Shown: positions 36,108 to 45,313, counted from the stretch's first letter. The stretch: DNA of 64,000 bases from Bog-793 sp050013835 (GCA_050013835.1 JBEKEM010000007.1:84802-148801); one strand, 5' to 3'. The notes: generated from the sequence alone by a model not told the origin. Translations and numbers: made by a program.

Positions 36108-37508
36108 CTATCGGGGGTTGACGGCGGCGCAGAACTCGGCGAAGACCTCGATGAACCGGTCGATGTGACGCTCGTCGTGCCGCACCGAGATGGTCCACTG
36201 CTCCTCGTTGCCCGGCGTCATGAAGATGCCGCGGTTGACGAGCCAGGCCCAGGAGGCATTGAAGAGATCAGCGTTCGTCTCGAGGAAACTCCGGTAGTCG
36301 ACGAGCGGCTCCGGTCGGTACGAGACGCAGCCTTTGCAACCCAGGTCGACGACGTGGGCCGGGATGGAGTGCTCGGCGATCGCCTTGCGGCAACCTTCGG
36401 CAAGACGCGCCCCCATCTTCTTGAAGTGGTCGTAGGCGTCGGGGGTCAGCACCTCGGTGAGGGCCGCCAGCCCCGCCGCGACGACGAGCGGGTTCCCGTT
36501 GAAGGTCCCCTGCTGGGCGATCCCCGAACCGATCTCGTCCATGAGATCGGCGCGTCCGCCGAACGCGCCCGCCGGCGTGCCGCCGAAGACGGACTTGGCG
36601 AAGCACGCCAAGTCGGGCTGCACTCCAAAGAGCTCGATCGCCCCGCCGGCGGCAATCGTCGCGCCGCACTTCACCTCGTCGAAGATGAGCACGATACCGT
36701 GCCGGGTGCACAGCTCGCGCAGCCCCTCGAGGTAGCCGGGACGCGGGAGCACAATCCCGATGTTCATCATCACCGGCTCGATGATGAGGCAGGCGATCTC
36801 CGAGCCCCGCTCAGAGAAGAGCTTCTCGGTCGCGGCGAGGTCGTTGTACGGCACGGCGAGCGTCCACTTGCCCATCTCGGCCGGAATGCCCCGCGAGGCC
36901 GGTGGTTGGGTCGCCTCACTCTCGCTCGCCTCCAGCAGCATGAGGCTCGGCGTGACCGAGAACATCACGGAGTCGTGATGACCGTGGTAGGAACCCTCGA
37001 TCTTGCAGATCGTGTCGCGACCGGTCGCGCCGCGCGCGACGCGGATCGCGTCCATCGTCGCCTCCGTGCCCGAGTTCACGAAACGGACACGTTCCATCCG
37101 GAACCGTCGGCAGAGTTCCTCGGCGAGGCGCACCGTTTGCTCGGTCGTCACCGCGAAGTGCGTGCCGGTGCGGGCGGCGCGCTCGATCGCCGCCGCGACG
37201 GCGGGGTGGGCGTGACCGACCGCCACCGCGCCGAAACCGTTGTGATAGTCGATGTAGCGGTGGCCGTCGACGTCGACGACTTCGGCACCGTCGCCGCTCT
37301 CGAGGTAGATCGGGTAGGGCTTGGCCGCCTGGAAGGACGAGGCGACGCCGAGCGGCATCTTCCGCCGGGCCCTCTCGTAGAGGTCGCGCGACCGCGGTGT
37401 GGCGTCGACGAGCCTTCCGAGTTCGGACTCGAACAGTTGCACCGCCCGGGCGGTCAACTCGCCGGATCCCGCATTCGGCGATCCGCTGGTTCCTCTGGTT
37501 GCACTCAT
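36108..37508 (-). CDS. class III aminotransferase, glutamate-1-semialdehyde aminomutase-like
   Basis: This 466-residue PLP enzyme resembles GSA aminomutases and other class III transaminases. It has KMPLGVASSFQAAKPYPIYLE, DGHRYIDYHNGFGAVAVGHAHP, the PLP-phosphate loop NSGTEATMDAIRVAR, GSYHGHHDSV, LIFDEVKCG, and FAKSVFGGTPAGAFGG with the Schiff-base Lys at about 305. DEVKCG replaces the usual DEVMTGFR and the flanks differ from HemL, so a catabolic amine or amino-acid transaminase is more likely than heme synthesis. It is divergent from the APC permease and universal stress protein genes, suggesting uptake plus breakdown of one substrate. Confidence 0.85.
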   Translation of the reverse strand: MSATRGTSGSPNAGSGELTARAVQLFESELGRLVDATPRSRDLYERARRKMPLGVASSFQAAKPYPIYLESGDGAEVVDVDGHRYIDYHNGFGAVAVGHAHPAVAAAIERAARTGTHFAVTTEQTVRLAEELCRRFRMERVRFVNSGTEATMDAIRVARGATGRDTICKIEGSYHGHHDSVMFSVTPSLMLLEASESEATQPPASRGIPAEMGKWTLAVPYNDLAATEKLFSERGSEIACLIIEPVMMNIGIVLPRPGYLEGLRELCTRHGIVLIFDEVKCGATIAAGGAIELFGVQPDLACFAKSVFGGTPAGAFGGRADLMDEIGSGIAQQGTFNGNPLVVAAGLAALTEVLTPDAYDHFKKMGARLAEGCRKAIAEHSIPAHVVDLGCKGCVSYRPEPLVDYRSFLETNADLFNASWAWLVNRGIFMTPGNEEQWTISVRHDERHIDRFIEVFAEFCAAVNPR

Positions 37509-37677
37509 CGTCTCACGTCCGTTTGACGCCTCGTCCGTGCGACCTGTCCGGGTCGCGCGCGGGTGCGGGGATGCACCTTTGTGCACAATTCTCCCATCGC
37601 GGCGACGCGCCTGCAAAGGGTCGCGAGACGCGAAGCAGCCTGCGGTGCGGCGCGTCGACAACCGAAGGAACCGGGGT

Positions 37678-37683
37678 TAACGT
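37678..37683 (+). promoter_or_regulatory. APC permease -10-like element
   Basis: TAACGT lies 35 nt before ATG 37719. A GGGG-rich leader with a weak ribosome-binding site separates them. Confidence 0.3.
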
Positions 37684-37718
37684 CTCGCAGACGGTCTCGG
37701 CACGCCGGGGGGTGGCCG

Positions 37719-39311
37719 ATGGTGACGACGGCTGGCCTTATCGGGGCGGAGGCGCCGAGTCGGGACCTCCCTCCCAGCAAAGGGCTGAAGAGCGGCGCGC
37801 TCGGGCTGCTGGCGAGCCTCGTCATCGGCGTCGCCTCGACCGCCCCCGCCTACAGCCTCGCCGCGTCGCTCGGGTTCGTCACCGCCGCCGTCGGGCTGCT
37901 CGCCCCGTCGGTGATGGTGCTCGCCTTCGTCCCGATGCTGTTCATCGCCGCGGCGTACTTCTACCTCAACCGGGTGGACCCGGACTGCGGCACGACGTTC
38001 ACCTGGGTCACGCGCGCGGTCGGCCCGAAGACCGGTTGGATCGCCGGGTGGGGGATCCTCGTCACCGACCTCGTCGTGATGCCGAGCCTCGGCCAGATCG
38101 CCGGCCAGTACACCTTCCTCCTGTTCGGCGCCAACGGCCTCGCCAACAACCGTTTCTGGGTCGGTTTCCTGGGCGTCGTCTGGATCATCGTCATGACGGC
38201 GATCTGCGTCATCGGGATCGAGCTCTCTGCCCGCACCCAGGTGCTCCTGCTGGGCGCCGAGATCGTCATCCTCGCCATCTTCGCCGCCGTCGCCCTCACA
38301 AAAGTCTACGCCTCGCACGTCGTCGGGAGCCTCCACCCGACGCTCGGGTGGCTCAACCCGTTCCACATCTCGTCGACCGGCGCGCTGGCGGGGGCGATCC
38401 TCACCGCCGTCTTCATCTACTGGGGGTGGGACACCGCTGTCACGGTGAACGAGGAGGCCAAGGATACGAAGCGCACGCCCGGCGTCGCCGCCGTGCTCTC
38501 GACCCTCGTGCTCGTCGGGATCTACGTCGTCGTCTCGATCGCCGCCCAGGCGTTCCACGGAGCCGGCTTCCTCACCGCCAACAGCAACGACGTGCTCAAT
38601 GCGCTGGGGCGGGACGTCTTCGGTAACGGTTGGGACAAGTTCCTGATCGTCGCTGTCCTCTCCTCGGCCTCGGCGTCGACACAGACGACCATCCTTCCCG
38701 CCGCGCGCTCGGCGCTGTCGATGTCGGTGCACAAGGCCATTCCCCTGCGGTTCGGCGCGATCCACCCGCGCTATCTCACGCCCGCCTACGCGACGGTGTG
38801 GTTCGGCGCCCTCTCGATCGTCTGGTTCATCGGCCTTTCGATCATCAGCAACGAGGTGCTTCTCGACTCCATCCTCGCCTTGGGCTTTGGCATCGCCTTC
38901 TACTACGCGATGACCGGATACGCCTGTGTCATCTACTACCGCCGCCTGCTGCTTCGGAGCGTGAAGAACTTCGTCTTCGTCGGCCTTGCCCCGCTCGTCG
39001 GCGCGTTGATCCTCACGTGGGCCTTCGTCGACTCGATCTTCGTGTACTCGAACCCGGCGAACGCCGCGGGTCAACAGGTCTGGTTCCGATTCGTGAGGTT
39101 CAACGTCCATTTCCTCGGCATCCACCTCTACGCCAGCGGACTCGGCCCGCCCCTCATCATCGGGCTCGGCCTGCTGATCGTCGGACTGCCGCTTATGTTG
39201 GTGTGGATGATCGGACACCGGGAGTTCTTCCGCCACACCGCCGAGCACGCCGATTCGCTCCACAATCAGGCGCCGCCGCTCACTCCGGGCGCGGCCGCGC
39301 CGCCGGACTGA
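37719..39311 (+). CDS. APC-superfamily amino acid/amine permease
   Basis: This 530-residue membrane protein has about twelve to thirteen hydrophobic segments. LGLLASLVIGVASTAPAYSLAASLGFV is the APC first-helix motif (GxxxSxAPAYS), and DCGTTFTWVTRAVGPKTGWIAGW follows in helix 3. VFIYWGWDTAVTVNEEAKD matches the helix 6-7 region of amino acid/polyamine permeases. It probably imports an amino acid or amine. Downstream, the universal stress protein start overlaps its stop (TGATG). The aminotransferase gene lies divergently upstream. ATG 37719 is preceded by a G-rich ribosome-binding region. Confidence 0.88.
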   Translation: MVTTAGLIGAEAPSRDLPPSKGLKSGALGLLASLVIGVASTAPAYSLAASLGFVTAAVGLLAPSVMVLAFVPMLFIAAAYFYLNRVDPDCGTTFTWVTRAVGPKTGWIAGWGILVTDLVVMPSLGQIAGQYTFLLFGANGLANNRFWVGFLGVVWIIVMTAICVIGIELSARTQVLLLGAEIVILAIFAAVALTKVYASHVVGSLHPTLGWLNPFHISSTGALAGAILTAVFIYWGWDTAVTVNEEAKDTKRTPGVAAVLSTLVLVGIYVVVSIAAQAFHGAGFLTANSNDVLNALGRDVFGNGWDKFLIVAVLSSASASTQTTILPAARSALSMSVHKAIPLRFGAIHPRYLTPAYATVWFGALSIVWFIGLSIISNEVLLDSILALGFGIAFYYAMTGYACVIYYRRLLLRSVKNFVFVGLAPLVGALILTWAFVDSIFVYSNPANAAGQQVWFRFVRFNVHFLGIHLYASGLGPPLIIGLGLLIVGLPLMLVWMIGHREFFRHTAEHADSLHNQAPPLTPGAAAPPD

Positions 39312-39736
39312 TGGCCGGCGACATCGTCCTCGGCTACGACGGCACGGACGGCGCGCGGTCGGCGCTTGGTGTCGCCGTCGCCCTCGCTCGGGCCTTCGAC
39401 GCTCGGCTCTCGATCGTCTTCGGCTATGAGCCGAACCCGATGGGTGGCGAGACCTCCGACTATCAAGGTCGGCTGAAGCAACTCGGCGAGGGATTCGTCG
39501 CCGCGGCCGCCGCCGAGGCCCGTGAGATCGACCCCAGTGTCGCCGTCGAGCCCCTGGTCGTCGGGCTTCGCCCGGTCGACGCCCTCATCGAGATGGCAAC
39601 GGAACGCGCCGCCCGTCTGATCGTCGTCGGTTCGATGGGCGAGATCCCGATCCTCGGCGCCATCCTCGGGTCCGTGCCTCACAAGCTCCTCCACCGCTCG
39701 CGGATCCCGGTCCTCGTCGTCCCCCACCCCAACTGA
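39311..39736 (+). CDS. universal stress protein (UspA family)
   Basis: This 141-residue UspA-fold protein has DIVLGYDGTDGARSAL at the start. It has VVGSMGEIPILGAILGSVPHKLLHRSRIPVLVVP at the end, a variant of the ATP-binding motif Gx2Gx9G(S/T). Residues of the ATP loop are largely retained, so it probably binds ATP. Its ATG overlaps the APC permease stop by one base. Usp proteins encoded with permeases may tune transport; that is inference. A 122-bp gap follows before the next gene. Confidence 0.88.
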   Translation: MAGDIVLGYDGTDGARSALGVAVALARAFDARLSIVFGYEPNPMGGETSDYQGRLKQLGEGFVAAAAAEAREIDPSVAVEPLVVGLRPVDALIEMATERAARLIVVGSMGEIPILGAILGSVPHKLLHRSRIPVLVVPHPN

Positions 39737-39858
39737 TGAACCGGCGGGTCGCTGCCCGCTCACCGGTAGCCCGGCGGGTAGCCGCCGCCGGCACGCTCGT
39801 GCCAACGCTCCGCGAGGTCGGGTCCTGACCGATCTGGAGCCCGGAGGGAGGCCACGAG

Positions 39859-40482
39859 GTGGCGGATCTTCCCGAGACCATCGCGTTCGGACGGTGGGTT
39901 CGCGTCTCGCGCTGGGTCGACCCGGCGACCGACGAGGTGGGCCATGACGCCCGTTCGGAGTACGTCGAGCGTTTCTGGCTGCCCGTCCTCGGCCCGTCGA
40001 CGACGTGCCTATTGCGCCTCCTCGCCTCCCGCCTCTCGCGCTCACCGGCGGGGTGCGTGCTCGACGTCACCGAGACGGCCCGCGCCCTTGGCCTCGGCGA
40101 GCGGCCCGGGCGGCACGCGCCGTTCCTGCGCACGATCGCCCGGGCGGTCGATTTCCAGATGATCCGGGTCGAGCAGCGCGACCTCGTCGCAGCCCGTGTC
40201 CGGCTCCCGTCGCTCCCGGAACGCCACCTCGCCCGGCTCCCGGTGTCGCTGCGCGCCGCTCACCGCCTCGCCGACTCGCCGCCGACCGCCGACCAGGCCG
40301 AGCGCCTGCGCAACCAGGGCAAGCAGCTCGCCCTGAGCCTCGCCTCGATCGGGGCGGCCCGCGAGGAGATCGAGCACCAACTCCTCTCGTGGCGCTTCGA
40401 CCGCTCGCTCGCCGAGGCCTGCGCCTCGTGGGCTTCGGCAGAAGTGGTGCGGCACGGCGCCGCAGAAGTTCCGATTCCTTGA
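39859..40482 (+). CDS. unknown protein, predicted winged-helix
   Basis: I cannot name a family for this 207-residue soluble protein. The centre reads like a helix-turn-helix or winged helix (YVERFWLPVLGPSTTCLLRLL, then LDVTETARALGL and HAPFLRTIARAVDFQMIRVE). A basic, Arg/Leu-rich C-terminal half follows (LRNQGKQLALSLASIGA). The composition suggests DNA or protein binding, possibly a regulator. The start is GTG 39859 with GGAGGG about 10 nt upstream. It stands alone at the border with the less GC-rich island. Confidence 0.72.
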   Translation: MADLPETIAFGRWVRVSRWVDPATDEVGHDARSEYVERFWLPVLGPSTTCLLRLLASRLSRSPAGCVLDVTETARALGLGERPGRHAPFLRTIARAVDFQMIRVEQRDLVAARVRLPSLPERHLARLPVSLRAAHRLADSPPTADQAERLRNQGKQLALSLASIGAAREEIEHQLLSWRFDRSLAEACASWASAEVVRHGAAEVPIP

Positions 40483-41046
40483 ACCTGAGAGGACGCGATC
40501 GCGCGTCTGCGCAACTCACTGATCCCGTGCCCCACGGTCCGGACTCGCTTTCGTACGACTGTTGGAAACGGGACATGGGACGCGGTCATCGCTAAGGCCG
40601 GAAGCGGTGATCTCGTCAAGGCGACGGGACTCGGGAAGGACCACCTCGGATCACCGGTGTTCGAGGCGGTGCCCTTTCCACGGCAAGGCGTCGTCTGGGA
40701 ACTGAACCAACGGGGCGATCTCACCTCGCTGAGGATCGCGAGCGGCCAGCCCGACGACTGAGGCGTCGTCCCACACGACGGGTGATCGCTCTTCTGCCAT
40801 AGATATGCAGTGGCCTTCGCTGCGGTTCTCGGTCACCGCGATGACGCTGACCTTGGCGTGATGTTCACCGTCCGGGCCGAAGCGGCTCGAAATCACGGAT
40901 GCTCTATGGCTGCGACGCACCTCGACGTCCCTCGTCCCACCTTCAGTGGACGCTCGGGGACGTTGTCATTGGTCTGGGATGCCCGCGGGTCCGCCTGTAC
41001 CGAGTGAGATCGTTTATGGGTCGGCCGCTCAGGAGTCCCGCCCGGA
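40483..41046. other. non-coding gap with a possible gene remnant
   Basis: From about 40494 to 40761 one plus-strand frame stays open and reads plausibly (VGNGTWDAVIAKAG, later FEAVPFPRQGVVWELNQRG and SLRIASGQPDD before a TGA at 40759-40761). It has no ATG, GTG or TTG near its beginning, so it looks like the tail of a broken gene. I do not recognise the family. The rest of the gap shows no supported gene and is less GC-rich than its surroundings. Confidence 0.35.
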
Positions 41047-42228
41047 CTATGGCCCCGTATAGCTCACTAAGAAACCGTCAGTCCCTGGTGCAGACGGTGT
41101 CGAAAGGGCCACTCCGTTCTGCACCATCTCCCACCTCTGGCTCGATGCCAGGGACCATGACGCCAGGCCGCCGACCAGCAGGTCTGAGAACCTCACCGTC
41201 CCGTAGTTCGCGAAGGCCGCCCGAGCGCCGTTCGGCGCTTGGTAGTTGAGAAGGTAGTCCTCGACGACCCACTCGGCACTGGTCGCTCCGGGATACGTGA
41301 CATCTGCTGTCGTCCCCTGGTCGGGGAACGTGGCGCTGGAGATCGACGCCACTCCCCACCCCTCTCCGGTGACCATGAAGCCGGCGAGGCCAGTAGTCAG
41401 GTCCTCGACCTTGGTCTCCCACTGCCCACAATTCGTCGTGCAGTCACTGGATATCTTGTACACGAACGCCTCAATCGAGTCGCCCGGCGACACTGAGAAA
41501 TCGCTGAAGAAGGTGTCGGGAAACTCCGGGTACTCTTCCCACCAACCGAATTCCTGCTGCACACCGTTGACGCAAGTGTCTTGGATGCCCGTCTGGAGAA
41601 GGTCACCTGAGTATCCCCCGGATGGCCATCCCGCGCCCCCGGTGCCGACCCACGTATCTTCCCCCGCATCTGGCGTGTCAGCGCAGTTGAGCCTCGGAAC
41701 AGTCCATCTGCCGCTGACATCAGTCACGACGGCACCAGCGGTCGGAACGACATAGCCCGACCACGATCTTGATGTCACGAGCTCTGGCGCCGGTCGTGAC
41801 GGCGACGCATTGACATGCACGCTCCCCAGCGAACTCGAGTCGATCTCGCCTCTTCGCCGAAGATAGACACGGACGGCAAAGCTCCGGGCGCCTTGACCGG
41901 AGTTCACGCCGAAAGTCACTGACTCCGTGAAGACGCCGCCTGAGCAAGAAAGCCACGCCCGGGCATACGTCACGGCGACAGCAGCGTGGCCGGTGACCTT
42001 GAGGCTGCATTCGCTCGTCTTCCGTACCCTGACCGTGAAAGTGACCGTTCCCCCCGAAGCGGGAACCGACCGCGCGCTGACTCTGTAGCTAACGACGCTT
42101 GGTCGGGCCGCCGCCTTTGCCGATGCGAAAGCGGGCGGAGCAACGGTGACAACTGCTGTGACGCCAGCCACGAGAACGGCGATGGTCGTCATTCTCCCAC
42201 GCGGCACGGAGCGAGGGGCCATGCTCAC
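41047..42228 (-). CDS. secreted G1-family glutamic endopeptidase (eqolisin)
   Basis: This 393-residue protein has a signal peptide (about 12-36) and a beta-rich N-terminal region (about 45-145). A peptidase G1 domain follows: SRSWSGYVV, DTWVGTGGAG, LLQTGIQD with catalytic Gln at about 212, WWEEYPEF, SPGDSIEAFV, and AEWVVEDY with catalytic Glu at about 319. G1 enzymes are acid-acting endopeptidases using a Gln/Glu dyad, best known from fungi and also present in some bacteria. Both catalytic residues are intact. GTG 42228 is chosen because TATTCT ends 6 nt before it; ATG 42222 is the alternative. Confidence 0.9.
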   Translation of the reverse strand: MSMAPRSVPRGRMTTIAVLVAGVTAVVTVAPPAFASAKAAARPSVVSYRVSARSVPASGGTVTFTVRVRKTSECSLKVTGHAAVAVTYARAWLSCSGGVFTESVTFGVNSGQGARSFAVRVYLRRRGEIDSSSLGSVHVNASPSRPAPELVTSRSWSGYVVPTAGAVVTDVSGRWTVPRLNCADTPDAGEDTWVGTGGAGWPSGGYSGDLLQTGIQDTCVNGVQQEFGWWEEYPEFPDTFFSDFSVSPGDSIEAFVYKISSDCTTNCGQWETKVEDLTTGLAGFMVTGEGWGVASISSATFPDQGTTADVTYPGATSAEWVVEDYLLNYQAPNGARAAFANYGTVRFSDLLVGGLASWSLASSQRWEMVQNGVALSTPSAPGTDGFLVSYTGP

Positions 42229-42234
42229 GGCGCA

Positions 42235-42242
42235 AGAATATA
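42235..42242 (-). promoter_or_regulatory. G1 peptidase -10 element (leaderless)
   Basis: The minus strand reads TATATTCT, giving TATTCT 6 nt or TATATT 8 nt before GTG 42228. There is no Shine-Dalgarno sequence. Confidence 0.45.
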
Positions 42243-42667
42243 GCTGAAGTGCTCATTTTCTCGGGATGCATGTGACGACGCTCGGACGTCGAGCGGAGGG
42301 CGCGACGTGCGTCGAGCCTCGTACGGGTGGGTTCCGTGCGGACTTCTCCGTCTCGCCTCGCTACCTGAAGCCTGACGCCGACACCGACCGGAGAGCTGGC
42401 AGGCGCCAATTGCGGCGCGAGTCTGACACCTCGCAAGCATCCAGCGCATGCCTCGGTGAGATCCACCGTGAGTTGAGTGATGTGTCGACCGACTGTGCTC
42501 CTCGACGTGGCTCCTGCTGTATTGGGGAGCTGGTCGACCATATGACGAATTGGAGTATCGACCATGGCTCATGTTGACCATCTTCTTCAGGTCATCTGTG
42601 TCTGAATCGATCTCATGCCACCAATCCACGCGTAGCTTCTGTCGGTAGCAAAGGTGGGCCAAGGAAC
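42243..42667. other. divergent intergenic gap, less GC-rich
   Basis: This gap separates the divergent G1 peptidase and FecR-like genes. Short frames exist on both strands but none has coding-like codon use or recognisable motifs. It includes AT-richer stretches near 42540-42660 that may carry the FecR-like promoter. Confidence 0.4.
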
Positions 42668-42691
42668 ATGATCTTCTTTAGGAGGTCCGTG

Positions 42692-44197
42692 ATGAGGAAC
42701 CTCTCTCGTCGGCACCCGTGGCGCCTCGTCGGTGCCGTTTCGTTGGTTGTCTGTCTCGGTGGGTCACTGCTCTCCGTTGCGGCGGGCGCGTCCGCGGTGC
42801 CGGCACGCTTGGCAACCGCGAGCGCGGCGAGCCAGTTGAACGGGACCTGGACGGCGACGTTTACCGTCTCAACCTCGAGCGTCCCAATCGCCCAGCCCGG
42901 GCAGCAGTTGACCGGCCTCACCTTCACCGTCGAAGGGTCGCATATCACAGGGGACCTCGATGGAACGATCGACCTGAACCTTCAGACCCTTCCGACCCTG
43001 TCTGAGCCGGTTTACGTCGCACAGGTCACTTCAAGCGCGATCGGCTCAGGCGTCTCCTGCCAAGGTGAGATCTACTTCAATTCCCAAGGGTTTTCTTATG
43101 TTGGCACTGAATACGAAGACAGCATCAGCTGCAACGGGGGTGCAATCACCGGTTCGCTCGACGGCTATCGCGTGTCAGGCCCGACGCCTGGAACCTCGAC
43201 CACGACGACCACTACGCCAACGCCGACCTGTGGCGTTCCGACTGCTTCGTTCCCGGCAACGGGGGTCTTCGTGACGGTGACGGTAGTCGACAACGCGGGC
43301 AGGAGCGTCGTCGTCTACGACACTGCACCGGTCGGCGGTGCGAACCGACGCTCGTCTCTCGACAACGGCCAGTCCTTCGGCTACGACGAGGAAACCAACG
43401 ACTACCTCTTCGTCACGTCAGAATCCACCGGAAAATGCCTCGGTCACTGGAAGATCGAGAGCAATGAGACGATCACGTTCTCGAAGACCGGCAGCCCCAC
43501 CGTCACGAAGGGATCGAGCTCCCCCACGACGACCACTATCCCCAAGACGCCCTGTCTCGAGACGGCGACGTGCGTGGTTCCGCTCCTCAGAGACCCGACC
43601 GTCTCGCACGGCAGCGCGACCGTTGTCGATGCCAAGACGGGCGTGAGCGAGTCACTCGTCGGCGTTCGATCGCTCCTGCCCTACGACTCGGTGCGCACCT
43701 CCTCGACCGGCGTCGCTCGCCTGGCGGTGACCGCCGGGGCGGTGACCGCAGGTGCGTCGGTCGCGCTCGTGATTGGCGCGGGATCGGTATGGGCGCTTCC
43801 CGCGCTCCCAATCGTGGTGCTGTCGGGAACTGTCTTTCAGTTCGCTTCCTTGCAAACCCTTGGCGATGTCCTCTACGACGTCAGCGGTCGCTCTCTTCAG
43901 CCGGAGGTGCGGACGTCAGAGATGATCACCCGGGTCAATTACGCCGCCTGTGGCAAGTGCGCTCCCGCGGGTCCGATTCCGCACGCCGTGCAGAGTCCGA
44001 ACGCGAGCTTCAGCGTCGAGATCACCCGGACCTACTCCCAGGTGCGCGTCTATGCGGGAGCGGTCACAGTGCGGAATCTGCATGGAGTGAAGTCGACCGT
44101 GACTGTTCGAGCCGGCTTCCAAAGCAACGTGGGACGTACTGGTCCGCCGACCACCCCGGTCAGATTTGCAGTGCCGAAGGTCCCATTCTGGCAATAA
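42692..44197 (+). CDS. exported protein with FecR-like domain
   Basis: This 501-residue product has a signal peptide (about 10-40). A beta-rich N-terminal domain follows (LNGTWTATFTVS to GSLDGYRVSG), then a Thr-rich linker and a second small domain. The C-terminal FecR-like domain reads LVGVRSLLPYDSVRTSSTGVARLAV, then SPNASFSVEITRTYSQVRVYAGAVTVRN and VTVRAGFQSNVG. A hydrophobic stretch interrupts the FecR pattern (about residues 350-390). FecR domains outside Gram-negatives often bind extracytoplasmic ligands. ATG 42692 is chosen because AGGAGG lies six bases upstream; ATG 42668 is further away. Confidence 0.75.
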   Translation: MRNLSRRHPWRLVGAVSLVVCLGGSLLSVAAGASAVPARLATASAASQLNGTWTATFTVSTSSVPIAQPGQQLTGLTFTVEGSHITGDLDGTIDLNLQTLPTLSEPVYVAQVTSSAIGSGVSCQGEIYFNSQGFSYVGTEYEDSISCNGGAITGSLDGYRVSGPTPGTSTTTTTTPTPTCGVPTASFPATGVFVTVTVVDNAGRSVVVYDTAPVGGANRRSSLDNGQSFGYDEETNDYLFVTSESTGKCLGHWKIESNETITFSKTGSPTVTKGSSSPTTTTIPKTPCLETATCVVPLLRDPTVSHGSATVVDAKTGVSESLVGVRSLLPYDSVRTSSTGVARLAVTAGAVTAGASVALVIGAGSVWALPALPIVVLSGTVFQFASLQTLGDVLYDVSGRSLQPEVRTSEMITRVNYAACGKCAPAGPIPHAVQSPNASFSVEITRTYSQVRVYAGAVTVRNLHGVKSTVTVRAGFQSNVGRTGPPTTPVRFAVPKVPFWQ

Positions 44198-44363
44198 GCA
44201 GTCTCGCTCGTTGACGATTGCACAGCGCCTCGTGTTGGCGACACTGGGCGTGGTGGGCCCGACCCGGCCAAGTATCCCGTCTGATCCCCAGGGAACCTGA
44301 CCCGTTCCTCCGGGCAGTTTCGGTTCGTCGAGCGTGCCGCGATAACTATGGCGGCGTGCCCCA

Positions 44364-45035
44364 CTAGGAATGAAGTGACGAAAGTGCGATGGCCCCTTTC
44401 GGTGCTTTCGGCCACTTGAAGCTGTTCCAACCGCTGAATTTCAGACTGCCACCCCCGCTGCCCTGTTTGACCTCGAGGATGGGGTAGGGCGTGCCCGTGG
44501 CGGCGATCCAGAGCACGGACCCACCGGTGCACTTGACACCCACGGCGGCATGCCCGTCCACTTTCTTGTGTCCGACGATCGACACTCCGGCGTCTGTCTT
44601 CATGCTGGAAGCGAGTGACGAGAACCCCAGGCTGCTTCCGAAACCGTCGGGACCAGAGTTCGGGAAGCTGATCCAATCGGAGGCGATGCTCTTGGCCAAG
44701 TTGAGCGAAAGATGACCGACCTTCTGCCAGTACGCCGCCGACGCCTGAAAGTAGTCGGTACCGTTAACGACCACGACGTGCAGGAGGTTTCCTTCACCCG
44801 TGAGGTTGCCCTCGACGTCGTTGTTCGAGAAGAGCACGAGATCAACGCTGCTGGACCCTCCTGACGCCGCGAGGGTCCCGGACATGCGGAATGATCTCGC
44901 TGAAGTGAGTGCCTGGGCTGCTGCCTTAACGAACTGGTTTGCGGATTCGCTCTGACCAGTCACGGCTCCGCCACCAGACTCCGCGAGCAGTATTCCCAGC
45001 GGCACAAGCAAGACAAGCAACAGTCGACGAATCAT
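44364..45035 (-). CDS. exported LppX/LolA-like protein
   Basis: This 223-residue protein has a signal peptide (RRLLLVLLVPLGILL, cleavage near AESGGG) but no lipobox cysteine. The rest matches the pattern of actinobacterial LppX_LprAFG/LolA-like proteins: AAAQALTSARSFRMSGTLAA, DLVLFSNNDVEGNLT, then DYFQASAAYWQKVG and later VDGHAAVGVKCTGGSVLWIAA. These fold as half-barrels that often carry lipids. ATG 45035 has AGGGGGA upstream, and TAGCAT lies about 40 bp before it. Convergent with the FecR-like gene. Confidence 0.72.
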   Translation of the reverse strand: MIRRLLLVLLVPLGILLAESGGGAVTGQSESANQFVKAAAQALTSARSFRMSGTLAASGGSSSVDLVLFSNNDVEGNLTGEGNLLHVVVVNGTDYFQASAAYWQKVGHLSLNLAKSIASDWISFPNSGPDGFGSSLGFSSLASSMKTDAGVSIVGHKKVDGHAAVGVKCTGGSVLWIAATGTPYPILEVKQGSGGGSLKFSGWNSFKWPKAPKGAIALSSLHS

Positions 45036-45300
45036 CCAGTCCCCCTGTTCCTTGCAACGACGTGTTCCGATCGGCATGCTATGCGACCGCGGCGCGTACC
45101 GCTCGAGACCGAGCACGTTTGGGACTGCTCCCAGTTCGGTCGACACCGGTGGTGTGCGCTCACGCGGCTTGACCGACGCGAGCGGTGAACGACCAATTCT
45201 TGGCAACGATCAGCCTCTCTCGTCGACAATCGGACTGGGCCCATGTTGGCCACTCCGGGTTGCGGCCCGGCGCCGCATCGCGCCCGCGGAGGCGGTTCGG

Positions 45301-45306
45301 TAGCGT
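45301..45306 (+). promoter_or_regulatory. ATP-grasp gene -10 element (leaderless)
   Basis: TAGCGT ends 7 nt before ATG 45314, with no Shine-Dalgarno sequence. Confidence 0.45.
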
Positions 45307-45313
45307 CGCTTCC

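Noticed and set aside
42225..42662. 145-codon minus-strand frame in the G1/FecR gap
   Set aside because: Basic, low-complexity translation without hydrophobic core or motifs; the frame overlaps the G1 promoter.
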